Shown here piece after piece: positions 9,346 through 20,500 of a stretch of DNA of 20,762 bases (its first letter is position 1; every line of letters begins with the position of its first letter). Below the pieces are notes generated by a model that searched no databases, was not told the origin of the DNA, and worked only from the letters and a program-made list of their open reading frames with translations. Made by a program: the position numbers and the translations under genes. Origin of the DNA: Syncephalis fuscata (Eukaryota; Zoopagomycota; Zoopagomycetes; Zoopagales; Piptocephalidaceae); assembly GCA_025786725.1 (NCBI GenBank), contig JAHLTZ010000160.1, positions 1 to 20,762 of the forward strand, given 5' to 3'.

Positions 9346-10333
9346 ATGTCGTTAAAACGCCTGGTTAATGTTTGGCGTTCTGCACGCTTACCCTGGCGCA
9401 AGGAGGCGCTCAAAGGAGTAGATCAGAACGGAAATGAATATTATGAATCATTCGCACGACGCGAAAGTAAGAGAATACTAGTTACAACAGGCCAATGGTT
9501 TACAGAATGCAATAGATACAGGACGTACTCGTCGTTGGGTAAAAACACCCGAGAACCGCGAAGAGCTATTTGAAGAGAAACAAGTGCCAGGTACTGACGG
9601 CTATTGACAAGTGGACACGTCTAATCTACTTATTTTATAGTTCAATGGCAATCTTGGCTACGTCATCGACGACCTGTACCGCCTACACCAGAGGAAATTG
9701 AACTGGCCAACTTGCGACGTATGGAGATCGTTAGACGGGCCCATGAAATTGATCGCCAATGGGAGCAGGTAAGACATAATACATTGTATGGAGGTTGCAT
9801 GAATATTAACAATCTACGATTTATTGCTATATCCAGCGCAAACTAGAACTAAATGAACAAGCACGAAAGCGTATCGAACAAGATGTTATCGCATCTAATG
9901 GTAAGTGGATTTACAAGGCCATATTAACCTTTGTATCAATGTAAATACCGAATGTATATAAAATTAACTTCAATGTTCATCCTGCAGATCAACGTGAAAG
10001 TGGCACTGTACCAGCTGCAGCTCCCATGTCTCGTCGTGAGGCACGGTTACGGGAACGCCAATGTAAGTAGTTTAATAGATTAATTTACAGCTGTTCATAT
10101 TTTTATTATGTTTAGTGCCCGATACTTTTACACATCCATCAGGCCAGGGAGAAACATTTTCGCCAGGCTCATGGACACCTCACAGCCCCGATAATAATGC
10201 TGGCGACCATAGCAGTAGCAACAGCCACAGCAACAACAATAGGGATAATGATGACCGCCATGGCCGTAACAGCAACAGTAACACAGGGAATGGCACAGAT
10301 CCCTTGCCTAACAATAAACAGCATCGTTCGTAA
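9346..10333 (+). CDS. NDUFAF2: NDUFAF2-like complex I assembly factor, 6 exons
   Basis: Exons 9346-9466, 9516-9590, 9641-9768, 9837-9900, 9988-10062 and 10116-10333 give 226 residues. The B17.2/NDUFA12-type region is clear: VWRSARLPWRKEA, then GVDQNGNEYYE, RTRRWVKTPEN, VQWQSWLRHRR and PPTPEEIE. The C-terminal GETFSPGSWTP matches the conserved end of NDUFAF2, which favours this assembly factor over the NDUFA12 subunit. It acts in mitochondria, helping late assembly of NADH dehydrogenase. A long Asn/Ser/Gly/Asp-rich tail follows that motif and is probably disordered. The first intron (9467-9515, 49 nt) is deduced: earlier AG sites leave the frame wrong, and only AATAG at 9511-9515 restores the conserved region. 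The ATG at 9346 lies after an upstream in-frame stop-free stretch without ATG. Confidence 0.9.
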
Positions 10334-10503
10334 TTGTTTATTTTCTCTATAAAATATTTATTTTTAGGCCCCTTGCCATTGTTATTACCTCTGCTTCTTT
10401 CTTTCTTCTACTTTTGACATTGGATTGTCTTCGTTGCATTCTCCGCTGGCCACCACTACAACAAGTACCGGCGGACTTTTAGCATTTGTCGTTCTTGCAC
10501 TTA

Positions 10504-10539
<36 letters not shown>

Positions 10540-10662
10540 ATACTCGTACGAATACGCTTGAACCAACATATACTGTTTAGCATTTCTTTTGACAACTTTT
10601 GGCGGCAATAGTGACAGTAGTTTACGGTTATTTTATAACAATCTTTTTACGCTTTGACCATC
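10334..10662 (+). other. Intergenic region with a CT/CA microsatellite
   Basis: No gene is seen. A (TC)n-(AC)n dinucleotide run occupies 10504-10540. The rest is a pyrimidine-rich 5' flank of the first syntaxin gene. No clear TATA box is visible. Confidence 0.6.
10504..10540. repeat. (TC)n(AC)n microsatellite
   Basis: About eight CT units followed by about ten CA units, lying in the upstream region of the first syntaxin gene. Confidence 0.95.
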
Positions 10663-11960
10663 ATGGCTTACAATCAATATCAAGGTCAGGATAACACCTA
10701 TGAATTGGTATGTACGAGTAGGCATTTGTATATGCAAGCTGACATGTAGTTCTTACCGGTTATACGCTATTGCCTATTATCTCTATAGGGCCGTCTTGAA
10801 CAAGGCCCAGACCCGGTGACACAATTCCACCAAGAGGTAGCTACAACAGCTCAGACTGCATTCATTTAATCTAATACAGCTGAAATAGGCTGATGAGTTG
10901 GAGCGTATGTGTGATATACTTCGGCAACGTACAAGCACTCTAGTAAACATTCATGCTCGCTTAGAGCAGGCTCTCTCCGAACAGGATACACTAGGTAGGT
11001 GGTTGGTAGCAAAAAGTCGATGAATACCATTAATTCATTGAATAAAGCGGCACAACATGAGCTTGAAAAGTATAATGAAGATGCCCGCGCAATTACTCGT
11101 CAAATCATGGGCCAACTCAAGGCATTCCGACTTGAAACAGCTCGTATGCCGGCCAACGACTCGATTCGCCAAATGCGTGCCAATCGGGTGAGTGACAGAT
11201 AAATTGTCAATATGTTTATTAATATTGAATAAATGTAGTGCACGACCATTTCACGTCGTCTAACCGATGCGTTAAACGAGCAACGAGAACGTATGCGTGT
11301 ACATGATAATGCAATGCGTTCAAAGTTCTCTCGTCAATACCGTGCCTGTAAGTGGATACTGTAGATGGATAAATAACCATTTAACTTTTATTCTATAGTG
11401 CATCCTGGTGCTTCAGAGAACGAGATTGATCAACAAATTGATCAGCAGCCAGGCGGTATCTTTGCTGCCGAACTATTAATGAGTGCACGGGCAGAACAAG
11501 GCCGTCAAACACTGGATGCTGTTCAAGCACGCCAACAAGAAGTTGAAAAGATTGTTCGCTCTGTAAATGTACGTTGATCAATCAGTATTAATGGGTGATA
11601 TTTACCATATATATATTCTTAATAGGAATTGCATGAAATGTTCCAAGAATTGCAAACACTTCTTGAACTGCAAGATGAGACGCTATTGGCCGTTGAAGGT
11701 AATGCCGAACAGGCAAAGATACGCATGGAAGCGGCCGTCAAACATGTCGATACAGCTGTTGATAGTGCACAGGCTGCGCGCAAGGTAAGCATAGGCAATA
11801 CATATTTATATGGATTATTAATATAAATGCCGATAATGATCGTGTATATTTCACGCCTTAGAAACGCTGGTGTCTTTTCTTCTTCTTCCTAATTCTCATT
11901 ATTGTTATTGTTATTGTTGTTGTGGTGGTTGTCAAAAACAACAGCAAGTCATCGCCATAA
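10663..11960 (+). CDS. Qa-SNARE syntaxin (Sso1-like), first tandem copy, 8 exons
   Basis: Exons 10663-10707, 10789-10836, 10889-10994, 11048-11187, 11239-11347, 11399-11568, 11626-11784 and 11862-11960 give 291 residues. The N-terminal half is helical (ADELERMCDIL onwards), as expected for an Habc three-helix bundle. The SNARE motif covers about residues 195-259. ELHEMFQELQTLLELQ places the zero-layer glutamine at Gln222, which makes it a Qa-SNARE. A basic KKRW precedes a single C-terminal membrane anchor (about 264-283) made almost only of Phe, Leu, Ile and Val, and a short tail follows. Syntaxins of this plan mediate vesicle fusion at the plasma membrane. The region between residues 31 and 66 and the domain order match the neighbouring gene, so the two are tandem duplicates. 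The 53-nt intron before 11048 is deduced from frame and homology to the neighbour. Confidence 0.92.
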
Positions 11961-12195
11961 GTTTATGCGCAGTATGAATATTTTGTTATTTGACCATTTA
12001 AATTTCATTGAACTGATCGTTATTATAAGATGATAATAAATTGGCATTTTTGGTATGATTTAATTGAATATTAACGACACTAATTGTGAATCATGTTTCT
12101 AAGTGTAATGTCGATTTACCTCACATTATTATGGTAACCAGCGTGTACATGTTAATGTTATTTCATTCTCTGGCCATTGATACTAATATTTTACC

Positions 12196-13591
12196 ATGCA
12201 CCGACTTTTTGGCAAGGTAAGCATTAGCCATTAGTAAATACAAACACGTATCAACTGTGCATCAAAGGGCGCCAGAGCCCCTGAAATGGCAGAGGCTAGC
12301 GGGTCACAAGTATCGCCAGTAATGGATTTAGATGATTTTAATCGGGAGGTAAGTGTCATGAGTGTAGTAATAGGCCGGCTATTGAATCCTGCATTTTATG
12401 TGATATGTAGGCCAACGAGTTAGAGCGTCAATGTGGAGAGGTTCAGGGAACGATCCGAGAAATGGTTCGATTACAGCGTGAGCTAGAACAGGCACCTACC
12501 GAGTCAGATGCTACTGGTAAGTAATATGTACTGAGTTGTAATATAGTAATAGTTGATGCACAATAAATTAGCAATATCACGAGTTATCGATGCTAAAGCA
12601 AGTCAAGTGATGCGGCAGGCTTCTGTGACCAATGTAGGACTGCGCTGTAAGTTTAGCGAATTATAATGATGACTGAGGCTTATATTGACTCTAGCAATGG
12701 CCACCAGAAATAATACATTGCCTCCTAATGATCCAACTGCACGAATGCGCGCCAATACAGTAAGCGGTACTTGTTGTAGCGTTTACAATCTAACAATGAG
12801 GCCATAGCATTCAAATTAGTAAATCGTCTAATGACTATACTTAATGAGTATCAACAAGCAAATCGTATTCATCGCGACACGATGAGGGGAAGATTTGCTA
12901 GAAAGTATAGGATCGGTAGGGTATTTAAGTATAAAGAAAGTAGCAATTACTTATAACGCTGTTCATCAATAGTAAATCCTACAGCTACTGATGAAGATGT
13001 GGCCAATGCCGTTAATCAACAACCTGATCATCTTTATTCGGCTGAGGTAAGTATTTTACAACAGTAATTACACAATATGTGACTGTCAATAGATTCTACG
13101 TTCAACGCGTGGTGAGCGATCAGCCGTCGCTTTGCGTGCAGCTCGAGAACAACAGAGAGAAGTTAATCGTATTGAACAAGAAGTTGAGGTAAGTTATTTC
13201 ATTTGATGGTATAATTACTGATATTGATATAATAGCAAATTAGTCAATTACAAGCGGAACTTGCTTTATTAGTGGAGCAACAGGGTCAAATGGTAGATAG
13301 TATTGAACAGAATGTTTATCGTGCAGAAATTGCTATGGAAACTGGAGGTGGACAACTTGATAGAGCTGTGCGGAGTGCTAGAGCAGCACGTAAGGTAATT
13401 GGGCAAGTGGGATGCACCTATAACTAGCTAATCTTTTTATTGATGTTTAATAGAAACGAATTATTATATTCTGTCTTATTGTACTAGCGATTATTGTGGC
13501 CGTGGCTGTTGCCGTCCCAGTGGCTATTCCTAAAAAAGTAGTGGTAGTGGTAGTGGTAGCAGTAGTAACACAACAACAACAACAACAATAA
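12196..13591 (+). CDS. Qa-SNARE syntaxin, second tandem copy, 10 exons
   Basis: Exons 12196-12216, 12268-12348, 12411-12516, 12572-12646, 12695-12759, 12801-12915, 12973-13046, 13093-13188, 13236-13394 and 13454-13591 give 309 residues. Helical N-terminal region (ANELERQCGEV), then a SNARE motif to about residue 264 with the zero-layer glutamine at Gln227 (LALLVEQQGQ), and a membrane anchor at about 267-287. The SNARE exon is 159 nt, exactly as in the upstream paralogue, and several intron phases agree. The first exon is least certain; the ATG at 12286 is an alternative start. The intron 12760-12800 is only 41 nt, and its AG was chosen because the next one leads to a stop. After the anchor the protein has PKK, seven Val, Ala, two Val, Thr and six Gln, encoded by GTR and CAA repeats: an odd, probably recent extension. 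Confidence 0.88.
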
Positions 13592-13609
13592 TAATAATAA
13601 CGACAATAC
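13541..13609. repeat. Trinucleotide repeats GTR, CAA, then AAT
   Basis: Runs of GTA/GTG, CAA and AAT follow one another across the end of the second syntaxin gene. The first two encode its poly-Val and poly-Gln tail; the stop codon TAA at 13589-13591 lies where CAA changes to AAT. Confidence 0.9.
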
Positions 13610-13696
13610 TAATAATAATCCTTGAGTTGTTGTATTTTGGCATTTAAATAAAGTCAATACGTATAATATAAATTTATTCAATTTTATGCGTCAATT

Positions 13697-14722
13697 CTAT
13701 GGCTTCATGGCCGAATCCTCAACTGCGTTGCTAATGGGAATCAATGTAGTTTTTGTTTCGGTTAATAGTGCCGTTTCGGTAGAGGTATTGCCATCGAGTT
13801 CTTTGTATTCGATGGGCTGTGGGGCAGCAGCAGCAGCAGCTGTCACAACGGCTTCTGATGCTTTGCTAGCGATAGGTTGTTGCAATACGAGCAAAGCTAC
13901 ATCGGTGGCCTTTTTAACCGCTTCCAATGTCTCGTCGAGAACTGACTTGGTGGCCATTTTCGATGGAGGGATTGCGAGATTCAACGGTGACGGCAATCTG
14001 CTTAATCAATCGCAAAAAGAGAACATCGACTGTTTCTTGTGCTTTACCGGTAAATACACCTTCTAACAATTGACCGATAAGCACGCCCATTTCGGTGAAA
14101 TGATCATCTTTCATCTCAAGCCTAGGAATAGTCTCGGATAATGGATGGTGGGTAGCGTTTCAACGGTCGTTGGCATTACTTCAATGCTATTTTGCACAGG
14201 GGCTTGCTCAATAGCACGGGCTACAATTCGACTAACTGGGCTCCACTCTCTGCCACGAGTTTCCGATGGCACAGTGTACACTTTGCCCATAAATTCGTGG
14301 AGGCATCAAGCAATTGTTCGGTGAATTTTTGTTCATGAGCTTTTTGACAGGGGCGTTCATGTTAAACGTATCGTGGATTTTGTCGAAAAGACCGTTAACA
14401 TTTGACTGAATATGACTAGCGATGTTTCAAAAGTAGTCTTAAGCTTCATTGAGTCATTATTGGCTGGTGTAGCGGGCTCTTCAACTTTGCCTTTGTAGGC
14501 AAAGCGCTCGTCGCTAACTGCTTTGTTAAGCGCGTCGCGGATCTGACGCATGAATGAACTTTCGGCAAAAGTATGGCTAAGCTGATCAACGACGCGGGCA
14601 GTGGTGGCATCCCAACTGTTGGCGGTGGGCATCTGCTCGATTGGTTTCGCAGTGGCAAATGAACCAATAGATACAGCCAAAGCGGCAGCACCGCATATCT
14701 TAACCAACATAGATGGATGCAT
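13697..14722 (-). pseudogene. Broken gene for a secreted helical protein of unknown family
   Basis: The reading starts at ATG 14722 (minus strand) with a good signal peptide: MHPSMLVKICGAAALAVSIG, then SFATA and a probable cleavage site before KPIEQ. It continues as amphipathic helical sequence (VVDQLSHTFAESSFMRQIRD). Coding quality persists to the TAG at 13697-13699, but in five different frame segments. The frame changes near 14423-14431, 14338-14346, 14285-14295, 14137-14153 and 13968-13980, several next to short homopolymers, and no GT-AG introns fit. Joined in order the segments would make roughly 340 residues, with repeated weakly similar helical stretches and an Ala-rich run near the end. 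I do not recognise the family. It is either a young pseudogene or a patch of poor consensus sequence; the intact neighbours favour the former only weakly. It converges on the second syntaxin gene with about 105 bases between stop codons. Confidence 0.7.
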
Positions 14723-15137
14723 AGTGAGAAATAAACTAAACTACAGTAATCTAATTTTTAATAACCAAAGTGGAAACTTGATGTGTTATAGTATAGCGTA
14801 TATGAATTGGGTTACGTATATTTATATTAAACAAAGTTATTGTTTATTTATTTCTACAATAAGCTAAAAGCAGTCGTCAACTAATGAATATTCAATAAAT
14901 GCAAATAAATAAACAAATAAACAAAACCGTTACTCATAGCAACATGCACCGCGATGACATGGTAACATGCATATTTCTATTTTGAATAATACAGAAATCT
15001 AAAATAACCTTGTGGATGTCGTGCCAATAGTTACCGTATGCCATTTGTGTTGATAGGTTGTTTATTATTTTAGTAAAATACGTCATTTAAATTATAATAT
15101 TGCTAAAATAAACGTTTAAACTTTCATGACGTTTATT
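14723..15137 (-). promoter_or_regulatory. Upstream region of the secreted-protein gene and 3' flank of the membrane-protein gene
   Basis: About 415 AT-rich bases between two minus-strand genes. No ORF of interest. A TATATTAAAC-like stretch lies near 14820-14830. No strong element can be named. Confidence 0.4.
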
Positions 15138-17010
15138 CTAAAATCGGCCAGCCCCACTTTGAATGTGTGACGACGTCAATGCCTTCTTATTGGTAGTATC
15201 AGTGGTAATCGTGTCCGGATACGTGATGGTGCTTTCCTCTTTAGTTAAAACTGCAACTTTTTTGTTTTCATCCGGCTTGCTATTTTTTTGTTCGAAAGTC
15301 TAGAATAACAAGATGGGGACAATACGTAAAACGGAGGATATCACGACAAAGATCTGATATATGACTTCTGGGCAACGCCACGATTCCAATAGTTGCCGAT
15401 GTAGATTGCATTAGCCGCAAATAAAAAAAGTATCCCAAAACACAAATGGCACAGATGATGGTAAGCTAAAATACAGTGTTATTATTCTTCCAGTAAGTAA
15501 TTAAACATTAAACCCGTTGCTATATCTTTACCTGATCTAATACTCGAAGTGTTTCGGTTTTCATGCCGCAAATACGCCGCTTCAACCAAAAGACAGTGCC
15601 TAAGGATCGCTTGTTAACCTACTGATATACCATTTGTAAACAATTGCTTACCATGATAGATAAATCCAATGATTACCACAATACGAAGAGTCAATGCAAT
15701 GTTTGTCGTTACAAATAGCGCAGATGCTGTTGCTGAATTTATGGGCAATATCGCAAAAACGTAAAATATAATTTCGCTAGTCAGAATACCAAAAAATGCA
15801 GCCCATATAATCATTCTAAACGCACGGAGATATTTACTACTTTTTACTTTTACGAGGATTGAATGCCTAATGATAATTTATTAAATTATTAAAATAATTG
15901 TAAGCTTAAATGATTTATTATCTATTTAGTGTAACTTACCAAAGTAAAAATAATAAATGATACGCAATAAAGAAATAGTGATCCAACTGTTTGTTCCAAT
16001 TGTTGTAGAGTACGCTATTCAGATTGATCGGCAGCTTAATTGTTAAAACTGGAAGGTTGCGTTATTATAGCTGTCTACACTTCTAGTGTGCAATTATTAA
16101 TCAACGGACTTACGGCATGAAGCGGCCAGTCCACAACAGAATATGATCAAGGGTTGCTTTGGTGGATATTCTTTAGATATAATTAGATTTACAAGGCTTA
16201 TTAAACCTCGTATTGCAAATACAACGTTGAAAAAAATGGTAGCACAAATAAATGCAATGTATCCGCCCGAAAAAAATGCTTCGTTCCAAGGACCTAGTTC
16301 TAAAGCGTATTGATGATGTATAATCAGTATCATGCAACATAGCTAATATAGCAGTTAGATTAATACCTTGTTGCACAAATACAACTAGAGGACTGTTTTG
16401 CGATGTACTTTTTGAAGTCATCTCCAGAAATGCTCTGTTTTTAACAGTGCCATAGGTATTGGAGGGTAGTCATTTGGAAATACAAATCCAGAACCGACAT
16501 ACAGAAGATTATGAGGTGCACCAGGAACAATATCAGGTCTTGGCGCTAATAAATATAATATAGCATCGACAGATAAACCATTATCTGCCTTTAAGGCTTC
16601 TGCAAAGTTATAGGCCGCCATACCAGCCTGTAAATATAGCAGTTTAATTAGTCTTTTTTTAAAAAATTGGGTGGCATTATGGTACATACATGAGATATAG
16701 TCCGACAGCCCTGCTGTGTGGCTAATCCTCGCTTATGGCTACAATTACACTCTGTTTATCATCTAGAGTTACACTAGTTGATAATTGGGCAACATCGGCT
16801 TAGAATAATCAAGAGTGCATGATTCGTTTTATAAATCCAGGCTGTATCAATGGACCATGGACATAGTATTGCGGCGTTTTAACCTGAAACGGACTCTGCG
16901 TTGAATAGCTATATGTATTATTATCGAACTTAAAAGTAACAAGCGCAGAAATTGGCTGTAAAAACATGATAGGAAAACGATGGTGTAAATCGTAGCAGAT
17001 ACAGAAATAA
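15138..17010 (-). CDS. Multi-pass membrane protein of unknown family (start uncertain)
   Basis: Well-supported minus-strand exons: 16627-16503, 16434-16367, 16299-16114, 16048-15940, 15866-15652, 15599-15532, and one starting at 15465. The introns of about 52-73 nt all keep frame. A probable 24-nt exon is at 16713-16690. A longer N-terminal exon at about 17010-16780 reads HRFPIMFLQPISALVTFKFD and STQSPFQVKTPQYYVHGPL; its joins are unclear. The protein has a cysteine-bearing N-terminal region, then at least five or six hydrophobic helices (AFFSGGYIAFICATIFFNVV, HYFFIAYHLLFLLW, MIIWAAFFGILTSEIIFYVF, LTIICAICVLGYFF), and a charged Lys/Thr-rich tail to TAG at 15138. This resembles seven-helix receptor-like proteins, but I cannot assign a family. 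Near 15300-15400 the last helix (IYQIFVVISSVLRIVPILLF) lies in a different frame from the exon before it and ends at a TAG just before the tail, so the gene may be damaged or spliced unusually there. Confidence 0.7.
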
Positions 17011-17517
17011 AAGACATCATGTAAGGCTACTAAGATAGGTGGAAGCGGTATAGCATAGCGGCACGATAAATAAATAGTAGGAAGTAGAATAGAATAGAAA
17101 GAATAAAATTTAGAAAGTATTTACTGTAAATGATATGTGCCGTTTCAAATGCTCAAAAATGAGACATAAACAGGTTATTAATTACCAGTGCGTCAACGTG
17201 CTGGTCTGCAAGTACGCATTAGACCCCAAAAGCACATGATGGGCCTCGTATTGCGGCGAATGGTTATTAATGCAGCCAGTGCCATTGGTGTTTTATTAAC
17301 AAGTTATATTTAATAAGGGGTATAATGGCATGTTTTATTAAATGTTCAATGAAGATACTTTTATAAAAATTGATTTCTATAATTATAACATTAACGTTTT
17401 GCCAAACATTGATTTGATTTAACTAATTAATTTAATTAATTAATCATTTCAAGGTTTTACTTTTAGTATTCTTTTCACTATCAGAAATATTTCTCTATTG
17501 AACACTTTATAACTGGC
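17011..17517. other. Divergent promoter region with an ambiguous open stretch
   Basis: Lies between the start of the minus-strand membrane-protein gene and U2SURP on the plus strand, so it should hold promoters for both. Within it, 17186-17290 is open in one plus frame (reading RQRAGLQVRIRPQKHMM and ending at TAA near 17310) and in minus frames. One strand may carry a real terminal or first exon, but neither joins cleanly to a neighbour. 17400-17460 is very AT-rich with TTAATTAA repeats. Confidence 0.4.
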
Positions 17518-20500
17518 ATGTCTGACGAGGAAGAAGCACCAAGCAGTCGGCTACCATGGGGCCTGACTAAAGAGGGCGTAAAGCCGGGCACGATAAAGGT
17601 TTGCCGATTCGATTTATAGCGTTCTACTTAACAACTACTTATCGATTCATCAATGCGATGCGTGGATGCACGCCTGTGCAGCAAATAGCGGCTAAGAAGA
17701 TGCAGACGTTTAAGATCGGTGTACAGAAGAAGACACCCTTCCAGAAACGAAAAGAGGAAGAGGAATTGAAGCGTAGAGTAAGCAGGAATGCGCCTGTAAC
17801 ACTATTATATGTACTGAGTCCAGTTAACAAATAGAAAGCGGAAGAAGAGGCAGCCGAGGTATATAAAGAATTTGTAGCCTCATTCGAAGATGATGAGCCA
17901 GGAATGAAAGCATTTGTCAGGGCAGGCACTATGGGCTCAAGCGGTCAGTAACTAGCACTGTATCAGTTAATTGTGTAGTCATTGATTGCTATACTGTTAT
18001 GGTTATTGTCTATTAATTAGATAAGTCGAGCGATACTAAAGCAGAATCACGTTCAGCTTATCGTCCACAACCATTTGTTAAAGCGGGTCAGAAATCCACA
18101 TCTACTATTTCTACACCACAACAATTGAATAATACGGTAACAAAGTCTAACAGACCAACAACAACGACTACAATTCGTAAACCGTTAAATCCACTAATGC
18201 TACTAGCTGTACACCAAAAGCCCCAAAACGCCCAGTAATAACTACTCCTGGACAGCGCCACAATCCTTTTGCAGAGGACGATGATAGTAGTGACGATGAA
18301 AGTGCCAAAGTATGCTATTATAGCCGTTAAAGTATTTGATACTTACATTATTACAGCTAAAAGCCAATGAAGCCAATGAGAAAAAGCGTAATCTAGACAT
18401 CTTTATGCAAAATCTGAAACGGTAAGCACATATCAATCTAGTAGTCAGTAGATTTTATAATTTAGTAAATTAAGTGATCACGAGACACACGAGAAACGAT
18501 TGCAACAAAAACGACAAGCTATTGGCGATTATGGTACGTTGTTATGAACTAAAAATTTGTATAATAATATGGCAATGATATGATAAAGATGGAGCACGTC
18601 CATCATTTACAGTACAAGCAGGTGGGCTATTGGCAACACTTTAAATCACTACTAGCACACACTTATCATCTATTAGCGTTTGAAGATAAGCAAGGCTCAC
18701 ACGATCTAGGCGATCCAACGACAACGAATATATTCGTATCTAATATTCCAAACGGTGTAAGTAATTGCACGTAGCTGTATACTATAATTAATTATTGAGT
18801 CGTTAATTAGGCGGATGAACTATTGCTATGTAAGCATTTTGGACGATATGGACCTATTGGCAGTGTAAAGATTATGTGGCCTCGACCATATGACGAACGA
18901 AGCGGTAAAGGTTCAAGTAGATTGAGTGGCTTTGTAGCATTTATGTATCGAGAACATGCCGCACAAGCATTAAAGAATCTGGATGGCTCAATACTTCTTA
19001 ATAATCAATTAAGATGTGTCTGGGGCAAGGCAGTGCCTTTACCATCAAAGCCATTCTATGGTAAGTGAATTATTGGCAATAATAAATAAAGTGGTATATT
19101 TACTATAGTTATATCAATCATATTAGTACCATCGGCATCAAGTGGTGCAAACTCAACTAGTCGTTCATTTTCCAGTCGATTATCAGGTAAAATAATACAC
19201 TTATAAATACAATATATAATACATATATATATATTATTCATATATAGACGATAGCATGTCAAGTTCACGTCATAAAGTAAGTTATAAGTATATATACATC
19301 TTATTTATTCCTTAAATGTAGGAATTACAGGAAATAGTAGTGGAACAGCCAACAAATCGTGAAGTACTTTATATTATTCATCGTACTGTAGAAAGAATAA
19401 CTCGATATGGTCCACAGTTTGAGGTAAGTAATACACCAAGTATTAGATCTATTAATGTTTATTATATAGGCAACTATTATAGATCGAGAACAAGATAATC
19501 CAAAATTTAGATTTTTATATGATCATCGAGTAAGTAAAATAGCTGGTGGAATACAAGTAATGCTTATTAAATAATAAATATCTAGTCACCAGATCACACC
19601 TATTATCGGTGGCGGTTATTCACTACGTTAAACGGCGATAATACAAGTCAATGGCGTGAAGAGTTACTGGAAATGTTTGATGATGACATTATATGGATTC
19701 CTCCTGAAATACATTCACACTTTGAAGTAAGTCTATCTAATTAAATAGAATTATATGCAATGACTATAGCTATCATACAATAGGATGATGACGATGACGA
19801 TGACGACGATGGTAGTGATACTGAACACCGACATAGAACGGCTTATAACTCAGATGTTGAATATGAAAGGGAAAGAGAAGAACTGCCAAAAGGACAGTTG
19901 GGACCAATAGCCAAACGCCGTTTAAATAAAATGATTCGTATATATTCTGAAGGAGATATGGCAATTTAGAAATACGAGAACGTATTGGAGAATTTGCCCT
20001 TGATCACACAGATGATACAAAGAGTGTAAGTAGATATGAAATATATTTATATCTAGTAACTAACTCATAAATATATTTTATATACTAGGTGGTTGATATT
20101 GTTATTCAGTCTTTATTACTAAAAGATATACCATATCCTGTCAAAGTTATTCGATTTGAATTAATCAGTGAGTTACTGGTTAGAAGTGGTCAACCAGCAC
20201 CGGGTGCATGGAAGATACGATCAAGGTAAATTACACCATAAATATAGTATATCGTATTAATTAACACTATAACAATGATAGTTTTGAAGCACGATTGCCC
20301 GAATTATTTACTCATTTGGGTCAAGTATCTAGTAGTATTGGATCACGTTTAAAGGCTGAAAACTATAAAGTAATTGAAATTAATTTAATAATATTAATAT
20401 ATATATTTATACTATAATATAAACAGCGGCAAATATTTGATCATTTCCGGTTATGGGAGGGCCAGTCACTATTTACGCATGAGCAATTAAATAGACTAGC

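Noticed and set aside
10501-10560. CT/CA run as a possible CRISPR-like or regulatory repeat array
   Set aside because: It is a simple dinucleotide microsatellite without spacers.
13484-13996. Minus-strand open frame rich in Leu and Tyr overlapping the second syntaxin's end
   Set aside because: It is the reverse reading of the GTR, CAA and AAT microsatellites and has no independent support.
16173-16440. Apparent frameshift in the minus-strand membrane-protein gene between the HFW and ELGPW regions
   Set aside because: Two introns (16502-16435 with a GTATGT donor, and 16366-16300 with a GTATTA donor) restore one frame with correct phases, so no mutation is needed there.
18177-18220. Apparent frameshift in U2SURP before the KRPVITTPGQR stretch
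   Set aside because: A 44-nt GTAAAC...AAAAG intron fits size and phase and removes the conflict.
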